Shown piece by piece: positions 25,679 through 34,474 of a DNA stretch of 64,000 nucleotides. A program made the position numbers and the translations under genes. This DNA is from Comamonadaceae bacterium OS-1 (GTDB taxonomy: Bacteria; Pseudomonadota; Gammaproteobacteria; Burkholderiales; Burkholderiaceae_C). The notes under the pieces were generated by a model. It made no database searches and was not told the DNA's origin. It worked only from the letters and a program-made list of their open reading frames with translations. The first letter of the stretch is position 1. Every line of letters begins with the position of its first letter. The stretch covers positions 3,410,001 through 3,474,000 of the forward strand of contig AP026969.1 in NCBI GenBank assembly GCA_027923965.1, written 5' to 3'.

Positions 25679-26428
25679 TCAAACCCCCGTGGTTTTCTTC
25701 ACGGCGGAGGGGTCTTCGTAGGTGAGCGGCCCCTCGGCCAGCTTGTCGGGGTTGAGGGTCTGGTTGGCCACCTGCGCCACGTCGATGGCATTGCCACCGG
25801 CCCGCCACAGCAACTGCAAAAAGTCCAGCAGCTTCTTGGAGATCGGCTCGGGAGGCGGGTTCTCGGGTTTCTTTTCCACCGCCTTGGGCGTGGTGGTCCA
25901 GTCGGTGGACGGGTCTTTTTCGGTGCTCAGCGGCTGGTTCGGGCCAGGTTCTTTACCGGCTTCCAGCAGCTTGGCGGCTTTGGCGGCGGTTTCGGGGGAT
26001 TCGTTTTGCAGGCCGTTGTCGGCCTTGGCATTGGTGTCGGTGGCTGCCACCTTTTGGCTCACCGCCTGGGCGGCTGGGGTGGGCGCGCTGGATTCCACGC
26101 CGCCCACGGCTTTTACCGCCTTGGTCTCTGCCGCCTCGCCCTTGGGCACGGCCCGCACGGCGGCACGGGCCTGGGCTGCGGCTTCCAGCTTGGCGATGTC
26201 TTCCTGGGTGGTTGTAATGATGAGCTTGACCGACGGGGTAGGCTTGCTGGCCGCCTCCAACTTGGTGGTTTCTTCCTGGATGGCCGCCGTGACCGACTGG
26301 GTATCTGGCCCCTGGGTCGCCGCCGACCCCGCGCCAGAACGCGTGCCAGCCGCAGCGGGCGGCCAGTTCACGGTACGTTCGACAGGAGGAATTTGCATTG
26401 TGTTCACCAGGTAAGTCGGTCCGGACAT
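25679..26428 (-). CDS. Ala/Lys/Pro-rich protein of unknown function
   Basis: 249 residues, not recognised. There is no signal peptide or clear membrane helix. Two related segments, QEETTKLEAASK (about 51-62) and QEDIAKLEAAAQ (about 75-86), form a short internal repeat. A long low-complexity stretch rich in Ala, Lys, Glu and Pro follows, then a C-terminal conserved-looking part (KLLDFLQLLWRAGGNAIDVAQVANQTL). The composition suggests a mostly disordered protein with a helical C-terminal module. A GAGG-containing site precedes the ATG. The upstream 100 bp is AT-rich and may hold its promoter. Confidence 0.6.
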   Translation of the reverse strand: MSGPTYLVNTMQIPPVERTVNWPPAAAGTRSGAGSAATQGPDTQSVTAAIQEETTKLEAASKPTPSVKLIITTTQEDIAKLEAAAQARAAVRAVPKGEAAETKAVKAVGGVESSAPTPAAQAVSQKVAATDTNAKADNGLQNESPETAAKAAKLLEAGKEPGPNQPLSTEKDPSTDWTTTPKAVEKKPENPPPEPISKKLLDFLQLLWRAGGNAIDVAQVANQTLNPDKLAEGPLTYEDPSAVKKTTGV

Positions 26429-26528
26429 ACTTTTTTCAGACCTCGTACTTTGGTTAACGGCAGAAATGCAGGGTTATTTAGGGCTATTTCTAAAAATATT
26501 TAAAAAACTTTACGTCCGGCCAGCGCGC

Positions 26529-27002
26529 TTACAAAAACCGCTCCAGCAGCTTGCGCGAGCCCCGGTCCAGCGCCGTCATGTCGCGCACGCTGAACTGCAC
26601 GCCCGCGCCTCCAGCGATCAGCAGGCCGGTGCGGCCCAGGCGGCGGATGTCTTCTTCGGTCTTGAGCACAAAGTCAGTGTCGCCGCGGTCGGTTTCCACT
26701 GTCCAGACGCTGGGCGTGGAAAAGGTGGACACGGCCTTGACGCGGCGGATCTCGGGCACAAACTCCCGGGCGGCCAGTTCTTCCACCAACAGGCTGTGCA
26801 CGGCAGGCGGCGTGGCGGCCAGGCTGTCGATCCACACCAGTTCATGGCCTTCGGTGCCCACCAGGGACACACCCTCGTCGGGCGCGGCAATCGGGAAGGC
26901 ACGCACCGGCAGCACGCCCTCATGGCGCTCGCCGCTAGCAAAAACCAGCACCAGACGGCCAAACGCATCGCGCTCCAGCAGGAAATCAGGGGTGGGGGTC
27001 AT
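26529..27002 (-). CDS. Cyanophycin-associated DUF1854 protein
   Basis: 157 residues. Contains FLLERDAFGRLVLVFASGERHEGVLPVRAFPIAAP and GHELVWIDSL, then FVPEIRRVKAVSTFSTPSVWTVETDRGDT, matching the DUF1854 family, which is repeatedly found beside cyanophycin synthetase genes. Function unknown. The ATG at 27002 is chosen; a TTG at 27008 would overlap the stop codon of the upstream ABC gene. Translational coupling to that gene is likely. Confidence 0.78.
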   Translation of the reverse strand: MTPTPDFLLERDAFGRLVLVFASGERHEGVLPVRAFPIAAPDEGVSLVGTEGHELVWIDSLAATPPAVHSLLVEELAAREFVPEIRRVKAVSTFSTPSVWTVETDRGDTDFVLKTEEDIRRLGRTGLLIAGGAGVQFSVRDMTALDRGSRKLLERFL

Positions 27003-27004
27003 AC

Positions 27005-29281
27005 TCAATTTCCTGCAGGGTGGGCAGAGTGTTCGGTGGGGCGCGACAGGCTCAGGCCTTCGTCTTCGCTCTCGGTGCGGCGCAGTTGCGCCTGGTAGAG
27101 CCGCCAGTACGCGCCCTCGCGGGCCATCAACTCGTCGTGCGGGCCGACCTCGACCACGCGGCCCCGGTCCATCACCACCAGGCGGTCGGCCTTGCGCAGG
27201 GTGGACAGGCGGTGGGCGATGGCGATGGTGGTGCGGCCCTGTACCAGGTTGTCCAGCGCCTTCTGGATTTCGTTTTCGGTCTCGGTGTCCACCGACGACG
27301 TGGCTTCGTCCAAAATCAAAATGCGCGGGTCGATCAGCAGCGCCCGGGCAATCGAGATGCGCTGGCGTTCACCGCCCGACAGGCCCTGGCCGCGCTCGCC
27401 CACCAGCGAGTCGTAGCCCTGCGGCAGGCGCAGGATGAACTCGTGCGCGTGGGCGGCACGGGCCGCAGCCACAATTTCGCGCCGCGTGGCACCGGGCTTG
27501 CCGTAGGCAATGTTCTCGGCGATGGTGCCAAAGAACAAAAACGGCTCTTGCAACACCAGGCCGATGTTGCGCCGGTAGTCGGCCACGGCGTAGCGGCGGA
27601 TGTCGGTACCGTCCACCTGGATGGAGCCGTCGGTCACGTCGTAGAAGCGGCAGATCAAATTGACCAGCGTGCTCTTGCCCGAGCCGCTGTGGCCTACCAG
27701 GCCAATCATTTCGCCGGGGCGGATCACCAGGTCCAGGTCGCGGATCACGGCGCGGTTGCCGTAGCGGAATCCAATACCCTTCATCTCGATCTGGCCGCGC
27801 ACGCCGCCGGTGCTGGCGCTGACCGGCACCGGCACGGGTTGTGCGGGCTCCGGCACATTGGACACGTGGTCCAGGATGTCAAAAATGCGCTTGGCCCCGG
27901 CGGCGGCCTTTTGCGTGACCGAAACGATGCGGCTCATCGAGTCCAGCCGGGTGTAGAAGCGGCCGATGTAGGCCACAAAGGCGGTCAACACACCCACGGT
28001 GATCTGCTGCTTGGATACCAACCAGATACCAAACGCCCAGACCACCAGCAAACCGATTTCGGTCAGCAGCGACACCGTGGGCGAAAACAGCGACCAGATT
28101 TTGTTGAGCCGGTCGTTGGCCTCCAGGTTGTGCCGGTTGGCGGTGCGAAAGCGCTCGGCCTCGCGCTTTTCCTGCGCAAAAGCCTTCACCACCCGGATGC
28201 CGGGGATGGTGTCGGCCAGCACATTGGTGACTTCGGACCAGACCCGGTCGATCTTCTCGAAGCCGGTGCGCAGGCGGTCGCGCACCGTGTGGATCATCCA
28301 GGCAATGAAAGGCAGCGGAATCAGCGTGACCAGCGCCAGCAGCGGGTTTTGGTAGAACAGGATCACCGCCGTCATGGAGATCATCAGCACGTCGGTGGCA
28401 AAGTCCAGCGCGTGCAGCGACAAAAACACGCAGATGCGGTCGGTTTCCGAGCCGATGCGCGACATCAGGTCGCCGGTGCGCTTGCCGCCAAAGTAGTCCA
28501 GCGACAGCTCCAGCAGGTGGTCGAAGGTGGTGGTGCGCAGGTCGGCCCCGATGCGCTCGGACACCAGCGACAGGATGTAGGTGCGCGCCCAGTTCAGCCC
28601 CCAGCCCAGCACCGCAGCACCCAGCAGGCCGCCGAGGTAAACCACCACCTTTTGCGGCTCGATGGTCTGCCCGTTCTGGAACGGGATCAGGATTTCGTCC
28701 ATCAGCGGGATCGCCAAATAGGGCGGGATCATGGACGCGGCGGTCGAGGCCATGGTCAGCGCAAAACCGGCCGCCAGCTGCTTGCGGTACGGTTTGGCAA
28801 AGCGCCACAGGCGCAGCAGCACCCAGGTGGACGGCGGGGTGTGCAGCTCGCGCTGGCAGACCGGGCATTCTTCGCTGTCGGGCGGCAAGGGCGCGTGGCA
28901 GGTGGGGCATTGGCCGGGCTCGTCCAGGCTCAGCTCCAGGGGGGTCGCGCGCTGCTCAAACAGCTTGACCAGGCGCAGCGCCTGCGGATCGGCCGCCAGG
29001 GTGTAGCGCCAGCGGGCCAGCCGGGTCTGCGCGTTGTGCAGCTCCAGGGTGCCCACACCGGCGTGGTCGAAGTGGCGCAGCACCAGATCGGGCGTGAGCG
29101 GCCAGGATTGCCAGGTGCCATCCTGGTGGCTCAGCAGGCGCTGGTCGGTCAGGGCCAGCAGCCCGGGCGCAAAGCGCAGCTGGGCATCCAGGTCAACGGA
29201 CAGGCTGACTAGGGCGTTCTCGTGGGGAAGGAGCTGCGATGGCAAGCCACTGCTAAGTTCAACGGGATGATGGTGTTGCAT
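27005..29281 (-). CDS. Cyanophycin-associated ABC exporter-like protein with N-terminal zinc ribbon
   Basis: 758 residues. The N-terminal 145 residues form a separate domain (LLALTDQRLLSHQDGTWQSW...) ending in a four-cysteine zinc ribbon, CPTC and CPVC (C125, C128, C139, C142). A six-helix type IV ABC membrane domain follows, then a nucleotide-binding domain with Walker A VGHSGSGKSTLVNLI, signature LSGGERQRISIARALL and Walker B ILILDEATSSVD. The N-terminal domain is not found in ordinary exporters and marks the subgroup linked to cyanophycin loci. The substrate is unknown; aspartate, arginine or beta-Asp-Arg dipeptide handling is a guess. Divergent from cphA'. Confidence 0.82.
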   Translation of the reverse strand: MQHHHPVELSSGLPSQLLPHENALVSLSVDLDAQLRFAPGLLALTDQRLLSHQDGTWQSWPLTPDLVLRHFDHAGVGTLELHNAQTRLARWRYTLAADPQALRLVKLFEQRATPLELSLDEPGQCPTCHAPLPPDSEECPVCQRELHTPPSTWVLLRLWRFAKPYRKQLAAGFALTMASTAASMIPPYLAIPLMDEILIPFQNGQTIEPQKVVVYLGGLLGAAVLGWGLNWARTYILSLVSERIGADLRTTTFDHLLELSLDYFGGKRTGDLMSRIGSETDRICVFLSLHALDFATDVLMISMTAVILFYQNPLLALVTLIPLPFIAWMIHTVRDRLRTGFEKIDRVWSEVTNVLADTIPGIRVVKAFAQEKREAERFRTANRHNLEANDRLNKIWSLFSPTVSLLTEIGLLVVWAFGIWLVSKQQITVGVLTAFVAYIGRFYTRLDSMSRIVSVTQKAAAGAKRIFDILDHVSNVPEPAQPVPVPVSASTGGVRGQIEMKGIGFRYGNRAVIRDLDLVIRPGEMIGLVGHSGSGKSTLVNLICRFYDVTDGSIQVDGTDIRRYAVADYRRNIGLVLQEPFLFFGTIAENIAYGKPGATRREIVAAARAAHAHEFILRLPQGYDSLVGERGQGLSGGERQRISIARALLIDPRILILDEATSSVDTETENEIQKALDNLVQGRTTIAIAHRLSTLRKADRLVVMDRGRVVEVGPHDELMAREGAYWRLYQAQLRRTESEDEGLSLSRPTEHSAHPAGN

Positions 29282-29435
29282 TTAATTGAAGACCCTCGAA
29301 TTTCTGGCCCAGCGCCGGTGCTTCGTCGGGGACTGAGATTCTCGCCGATGCCAAGTCCATTTCTAATTACCATATGCACCTGCGCACATTAGCCACCAGC
29401 AGCCGGGCCGCCCGGACACTACTTACGCCAAAAAC

Positions 29436-31682
29436 ATGAGCCTCAAGGACGATATCCAACTGCTGCGCATCAATTATTTGCGCGGCCCCAACATCTGGAC
29501 CTACCGGCCCGCCCTCGAAGTCTGGCTCGACCTGGGGGAGCTGGAAGAATACCCCTCCAACCTGCTGCCCGGCTTTACCGACCGCCTGGTCGCCCTGCTG
29601 CCCGCTTTGGTGGAGCACCACTGCGGTGTCGGCGAGCGCGGCGGCTTTCTGCAGCGGCTGGTAGAAGGCACCTGGGCCGGCCACACGCTGGAGCACATCG
29701 TCATCGAGCTGCTGAACCTGGCGGGCATGCCCACCGGCTTTGGCCAGACCCGCAGTACCTCGCAACGCGGCGTGTACCGCATGGTGTTCCGGGCCCGCGA
29801 CGAGCAGGTGGCCCGCTGCGCCCTGGCCCAGGGCCACCGCCTGATCATGGCGGCCATCAACGACCAGCCGTTTGACGTGGCCGCTGCCGTGGCCGCCGTG
29901 CGCGCCGAGGTGGACGATTGCTACCTCGGCCCCAGCACCGCCTGCATCGTGGCCGCCGCCACCGACCGCAGCATCCCGCACATCCGCCTGAACGATGGCA
30001 ACCTGGTGCAACTGGGCCACGGTGCCCGCCAGCGCCGCATCTGGACGGCCGAGACCGAATTCACCAGCGCGATTGCCGAGGGCATCGCCCACGACAAGGA
30101 CCTGACCAAGACCCTGCTGCAGTCCTGCGGCGTGCCAGTGCCCGAGGGCGTGGTGGTCGACAGCCCGCAAGCCGCCTGGGAAGCCGCGCAAGACGTGGGC
30201 CTGCCGGTGGTGGTGAAGCCCTCCGACGGCAACCATGGCCGGGGCGTGGCGCTGGATCTGAGCACCCAGGCCGACGTGGAAGCCGCCTACCTGGTGGCCG
30301 AGCAGCACGGCAGCGAAGTGCTGGTGGAGCGCTTTGTGCGCGGCAATGAGCACCGCCTGCTGGTAGTGGGAGGCCGCGTGGTCGCCGCCGCCCGGGGTTC
30401 GGTAGCCTGGGTCACCGGCAACGGCCAGTCCACCGTGTCCGAACTGGTGGACGCCCATATCAACACCGACCCGCGCCGTGGCACCCACGAAGACGCGCCG
30501 CTGGGCCTGATCGATGTCTACAGAGACGAAGCCGTCTTGCTGGATTTGCAACGCCAGGGCCTTACGCCTGACTCGGTGCCCGCCGCGGGCAAGCAAGTGC
30601 TGATCCAGCGCAACGGCAACGTCGCCATAGACTGCACCGACCTGATGCACCCCGAAGTCGACCACATCGTGTCGCTGGCCGCACGCATCGTGGGGCTGGA
30701 CATTGCCGGGGTGGACGTGGTGTGCGAAGACATCTCCAAGCCCCTGGGCCCCCAGGGCGGCGCGATTGTGGAGGTCAACGCCGGCCCCGGCCTGCTGATG
30801 CACCTGAAACCCGCCGAGGGCTCGCCCCGCCCGGTGGGCCGCGCCATCGTGGACCACCTGTTTGACGAAGACGCCACCGGTCGCATCCCCATCGTGGGCG
30901 TGGCCGGCACGCAAGGCACGCACACCATAGCCCGGCTGGTGGCCTGGCTGCTGCACCTGAGCGGCAAGCGCGTCGGCCTGGCCTGCCGCGATGGCCTGTT
31001 TCTGGACACCCGGCGCATCGAAACCAAGGACTGCGCCCACTGGGAACCGGCCCACCGCCTGCTGATCAACCGCTCGATGGAAGCCGCGGTCATTGAAAAC
31101 GGTGCCGCCAGCATCCTGCGCGACGGCCTGGCCTATGACCGCTGCACCGTCGGCATCGTCACCGACCTGGGGGGTTCTGAGGCCCTGGCCCACTTCGACA
31201 TCACCGAAGAAGACCAACTGGTGAAAGTGCTGCGCACCCAGGTGGACGTGGTACTGGCCGAGGGCGTGGCCGTGCTGAATGCCGTGGACGAGCGCGTGGC
31301 GGCCATGGCCGAGCTCTGCGACGGCTCCGCCATTCTGTATGGCATTGACCCGCTACTGCCCGCCACCATTGCACACCGCGCTACAGAAGGCAGAGCAGTC
31401 ATCATCCACAAGGGCCACATCATGCTGGCCACCGGCAGCGCCGAAGTGCCCCTGGTCAACCTGGAGCGCCTCACCGCCAACTGGACCACCCCGGCGCAGC
31501 TGGAGCCCATCCTGGCCTCGATTGCCGCTGCCTGGGCGATGGATATTTCGCCCGACCTGATCGTGGCCGGGCTCAAGACGTTTGAGTTGGAGCTCCCTGC
31601 CGACCGCCCTGCGCCTGCCGTTCGCCCCACCCAGCCCCCGGCCGCCCCCCGTACCGAACAAGAAGATAGAAAGACCGACTGA
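29436..31682 (+). CDS. Cyanophycin synthetase-like protein CphA' (Mur-ligase P-loop degenerate)
   Basis: 748 residues. It has the three-domain layout of cyanophycin synthetase: an N domain, an ATP-grasp domain (VVVKPSDGNHGRGV, 258-271) and a Mur-ligase-like domain. In the latter the P-loop GTNGKTTT is replaced by GTQGTHT (491-497), losing the ATP-binding lysine. The protein is also about 100 residues shorter than CphA at the C terminus. The N domain keeps an HxxEH motif (H83-T-L-E86-H87), which in studied synthetases belongs to a hydrolytic site. It probably cannot carry out the arginine-adding Mur-type reaction. The stop codon overlaps the start of cphA (TGATG). Confidence 0.85.
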   Translation: MSLKDDIQLLRINYLRGPNIWTYRPALEVWLDLGELEEYPSNLLPGFTDRLVALLPALVEHHCGVGERGGFLQRLVEGTWAGHTLEHIVIELLNLAGMPTGFGQTRSTSQRGVYRMVFRARDEQVARCALAQGHRLIMAAINDQPFDVAAAVAAVRAEVDDCYLGPSTACIVAAATDRSIPHIRLNDGNLVQLGHGARQRRIWTAETEFTSAIAEGIAHDKDLTKTLLQSCGVPVPEGVVVDSPQAAWEAAQDVGLPVVVKPSDGNHGRGVALDLSTQADVEAAYLVAEQHGSEVLVERFVRGNEHRLLVVGGRVVAAARGSVAWVTGNGQSTVSELVDAHINTDPRRGTHEDAPLGLIDVYRDEAVLLDLQRQGLTPDSVPAAGKQVLIQRNGNVAIDCTDLMHPEVDHIVSLAARIVGLDIAGVDVVCEDISKPLGPQGGAIVEVNAGPGLLMHLKPAEGSPRPVGRAIVDHLFDEDATGRIPIVGVAGTQGTHTIARLVAWLLHLSGKRVGLACRDGLFLDTRRIETKDCAHWEPAHRLLINRSMEAAVIENGAASILRDGLAYDRCTVGIVTDLGGSEALAHFDITEEDQLVKVLRTQVDVVLAEGVAVLNAVDERVAAMAELCDGSAILYGIDPLLPATIAHRATEGRAVIIHKGHIMLATGSAEVPLVNLERLTANWTTPAQLEPILASIAAAWAMDISPDLIVAGLKTFELELPADRPAPAVRPTQPPAAPRTEQEDRKTD

Positions 31683-34249
31683 TGGAAGTCTCACGCATCC
31701 GGGCCCTGCGCGGCCCCAATCTCTGGAGCCGCCATACCGCGGTCGAAGCCGTGGTGGCCTGCGCGGAAACTGAGCAAGCCATCGCCCAGATTCCCGGGTT
31801 CGAGGTCGCCGTGCGCGCCCTGTTCCCGGCTATCGGACCGCTGCGCCCCAACCGCGAACACGGCTCGGTGTCGCTGGCCCATGTGCTGGAAGCCGCCACG
31901 CTGGCGCTGCAGGCCCAGGCGGGCTGCCCGGTCACCTTCAGCCGCACCTCGGCCACCGAACAAACCGGCATTTACCAGGTGGTGGTGGAGTACAGCGAAG
32001 AAGCCGTAGGCCGCCAGGCGCTGGAACTGGCCCAGGCCTTGATACAGGCCGCACTGGACCACACCGCATTCGACAAAGATGCCGCTATCCATCAACTGCG
32101 TGAAACCGACGAAGACGAGCGCATGGGCCCCAGCACCGGGGCCATCGTGGATGCCGCCGTGGCCCGGGGCATCCCCTACCGCCGCCTGACCAAGGGCAGC
32201 ATGGTGCAGTTTGGCTGGGGTTCGCGCCAGCGCCGCATCCAGGCCGCAGAATTTGACCTGACCAGCGCCGTGTCCGAAGCCATCGCCCAGGACAAAGACC
32301 TGACCAAAAAGCTGCTGCACGCCGCCGGTGTACCCGTGCCGCTGGGCCGCCCGGTGGAAACGCTGGAAGAAGCCTGGCAAGTGGCGCTGGAAATCGGCCT
32401 GCCCGTGGTGGTGAAGCCGCAAGACGGCAACCAGGGCAAGGGCGTGACGGTCAACATCGTGGACCGTGCGCACCTGGAAGTCGCCTTTGCGGCTGCCGCC
32501 GAAATCGGCGAAGTCATGGTGGAAAAGTTCTTGCCCGGCAGCGACTTCCGCCTGCTGGTGGTGGGCAACAAGCTGGTGGCTGCGGCCCGCCGCGACCCGC
32601 CCCAGGTGCTGGGCGACGGCGTGCACACCGTGCGCGAGCTGGTGGACATCGTCAACTCCGACCCCAAGCGCGGCGAAGGCCATGCCACCTCGCTGACCAA
32701 GATCCGCTTTGACGACATCGCCATCGCCCGGCTGGCATTGCAAGACCTGGTACCTGAATCGGTGCCCGACAAAGGCCGCCGCGTCATTCTGCGCAACAAC
32801 GCCAACCTGAGCACCGGCGGCACCGCCACCGACGTCACCGATGACGTGCACCCCGCCGTGGCCGCCCAGGCCGTGGCTGCGGCGCAGATGATTGGCCTGC
32901 ACATCTGCGGCGTGGACGTGGTCTGCGAAAGCATGCTCAAGCCGCTGGAAGACCAGCATGGCGGCATTGTGGAAGTGAACGCCGCGCCCGGCCTGCGCAT
33001 GCACATCTCGCCCTCGTTCGGCAAGGGCCGCAATGTGGGCGAGGCCATGGTCAGCAACTTGTACGCCGCGGGCGACGATGGCCGCATCCCCGTAGTGGCC
33101 GTTACCGGCACCAACGGCAAAACCACCACCGCCCGCCTGATCGCCCACCTGTTCACCAGCAGCGGCCTGCGCGTCGGCATGACCAACACCGATGGCGTGT
33201 ATGTGAATGGCCGCCAGATCGACAGCGGCGATTGCAGCGGCCCCAAGAGCGCCCGCAATGTGCTGATGCACCCCGATGTAGATGCGGCGGTGTTTGAAAC
33301 CGCGCGCGGCGGCATGCTGCGCGAAGGCCTGGGCTTTGACCGCTGCCAGGTGGCGGTGGTCACCAACATCGGCGCAGGCGACCACCTGGGCCTGAACTAC
33401 ATCACCACGGTGGAAGACCTGGCGGTGCTCAAGCGCGTGATCGTGCAGAACGTGCCCGCCACCGGCTACGCGGTGCTCAACGCCGCCGACCCCATCGTCG
33501 CCGCCATGGCCACCGCCTGCCCCGGCAACGTCATCTACTTCACCGCCGACCGCCACCACCCGGTGATGGCCACCCACCGCGCCCAGGGGCGGCGCACGGT
33601 ATACGTGGATGGCGACCACATCGTGGCCGCCGTGGGCTCCTGGCGCGAACAAATCGCCCTGCGCGATGTGCCGCTGACCCGTGCAGGCACCATTTCCTTC
33701 CAGGTGGACAACGCCATGGCCGCCGTGGCCGCCGCCTGGGGCGTGGGCATGAACTGGGACACCATCCGCCGCGGCCTGTCCAGCTTCTCCAACGATGCCG
33801 ACAACGCACCAGGCCGTTTCAACGTAATGGACTACAAGGGTGCTACGGTGATTGCCGACTACGGCCACAACCCGGATGCCATGCGTGCCCTGGTGTCCGC
33901 CGTGGAGGCCATGCCCGCCAAGCGCCGCTCGGTGGTCATCAGCGGCGCGGGCGACCGGCGCGACGAAGACATCCGCGAACAGACCGTGATTCTGGGCGAC
34001 GCGTTTGACGACGTGATCCTGTTCGAAGATGCCTGCCAGCGCGGCCGGGCCGACGGCGAAGTGGTCAAGCTGCTGCGCGAAGGCCTGGCCAACGCCCAGC
34101 GCACCCGCACGGTGGACGAGATCTACGGCGAATTCATCGCCATCGACCACGCCCTGGCCCGCCTGCAGCCCGGCGACCTGTGTTTGATCTTGGTGGACCA
34201 GGTGGAAGAAGCCCTGGCACACCTGGCGCAACGGGTGGCTGCGGCCTAG
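31682..34249 (+). CDS. cphA: Cyanophycin synthetase
   Basis: 855 residues. It makes cyanophycin, an Asp backbone with Arg side chains, an insoluble nitrogen store. The ATP-grasp domain has VVVKPQDGNQGKGV (242-255), and the Mur-ligase domain has an intact P-loop GTNGKTTT (476-483) and DYGHNPDAMRAL near the C terminus. In the N domain the position of the HxxEH motif reads H67-V-L-E70-A71, so the second histidine is missing. It is translationally coupled to the upstream cphA'. A strong inverted repeat follows the stop codon. Confidence 0.93.
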   Translation: MEVSRIRALRGPNLWSRHTAVEAVVACAETEQAIAQIPGFEVAVRALFPAIGPLRPNREHGSVSLAHVLEAATLALQAQAGCPVTFSRTSATEQTGIYQVVVEYSEEAVGRQALELAQALIQAALDHTAFDKDAAIHQLRETDEDERMGPSTGAIVDAAVARGIPYRRLTKGSMVQFGWGSRQRRIQAAEFDLTSAVSEAIAQDKDLTKKLLHAAGVPVPLGRPVETLEEAWQVALEIGLPVVVKPQDGNQGKGVTVNIVDRAHLEVAFAAAAEIGEVMVEKFLPGSDFRLLVVGNKLVAAARRDPPQVLGDGVHTVRELVDIVNSDPKRGEGHATSLTKIRFDDIAIARLALQDLVPESVPDKGRRVILRNNANLSTGGTATDVTDDVHPAVAAQAVAAAQMIGLHICGVDVVCESMLKPLEDQHGGIVEVNAAPGLRMHISPSFGKGRNVGEAMVSNLYAAGDDGRIPVVAVTGTNGKTTTARLIAHLFTSSGLRVGMTNTDGVYVNGRQIDSGDCSGPKSARNVLMHPDVDAAVFETARGGMLREGLGFDRCQVAVVTNIGAGDHLGLNYITTVEDLAVLKRVIVQNVPATGYAVLNAADPIVAAMATACPGNVIYFTADRHHPVMATHRAQGRRTVYVDGDHIVAAVGSWREQIALRDVPLTRAGTISFQVDNAMAAVAAAWGVGMNWDTIRRGLSSFSNDADNAPGRFNVMDYKGATVIADYGHNPDAMRALVSAVEAMPAKRRSVVISGAGDRRDEDIREQTVILGDAFDDVILFEDACQRGRADGEVVKLLREGLANAQRTRTVDEIYGEFIAIDHALARLQPGDLCLILVDQVEEALAHLAQRVAAA

Positions 34250-34269
34250 AAAAGCAGTTTTGCTGCACT

Positions 34270-34309
34270 GCAACAGGGCAGGATGGTGAGAGCCATCCTG
34301 CCCTGTTGC
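34270..34309. terminator. Perfect 17-bp inverted repeat after cphA, possible terminator
   Basis: GCAACAGGGCAGGATGG (34270-34286) pairs perfectly with 34293-34309 around the loop TGAGAG. No T-run follows, so it may be a rho-dependent or RNA-stabilising structure rather than a classic terminator. Confidence 0.5.
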
Positions 34310-34356
34310 GTTGGGATGGTGCACCCCGGCAGGGTTACAAGCTTTTTGGGCCACCT

Positions 34357-34396
34357 GCGCTTATGGAATGGGCGTGAGCAGCTATAAATTTTGAAA
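34357..34396. repeat. Dispersed repeat upstream of the Tsx-like gene
   Basis: GCGCTTATGGAATGGGCGTGAGCAGCTATAAA, in inverted orientation relative to the gspK copy. It may contribute to the promoter region of the following gene. Confidence 0.65.
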
Positions 34397-34474
34397 AATA
34401 TGTAAATATTTGTTGGCATGGTGTTTGCACTGTGGAAGTGGACATTCAGTTCACTTAACCACCAGGGATACACC

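Noticed and set aside
31691..34354. 887-codon minus-strand frame opposite cphA
   Set aside because: Shadow of cphA. The plus-strand protein has intact ATP-grasp and Mur-ligase motifs; the minus translation has none.
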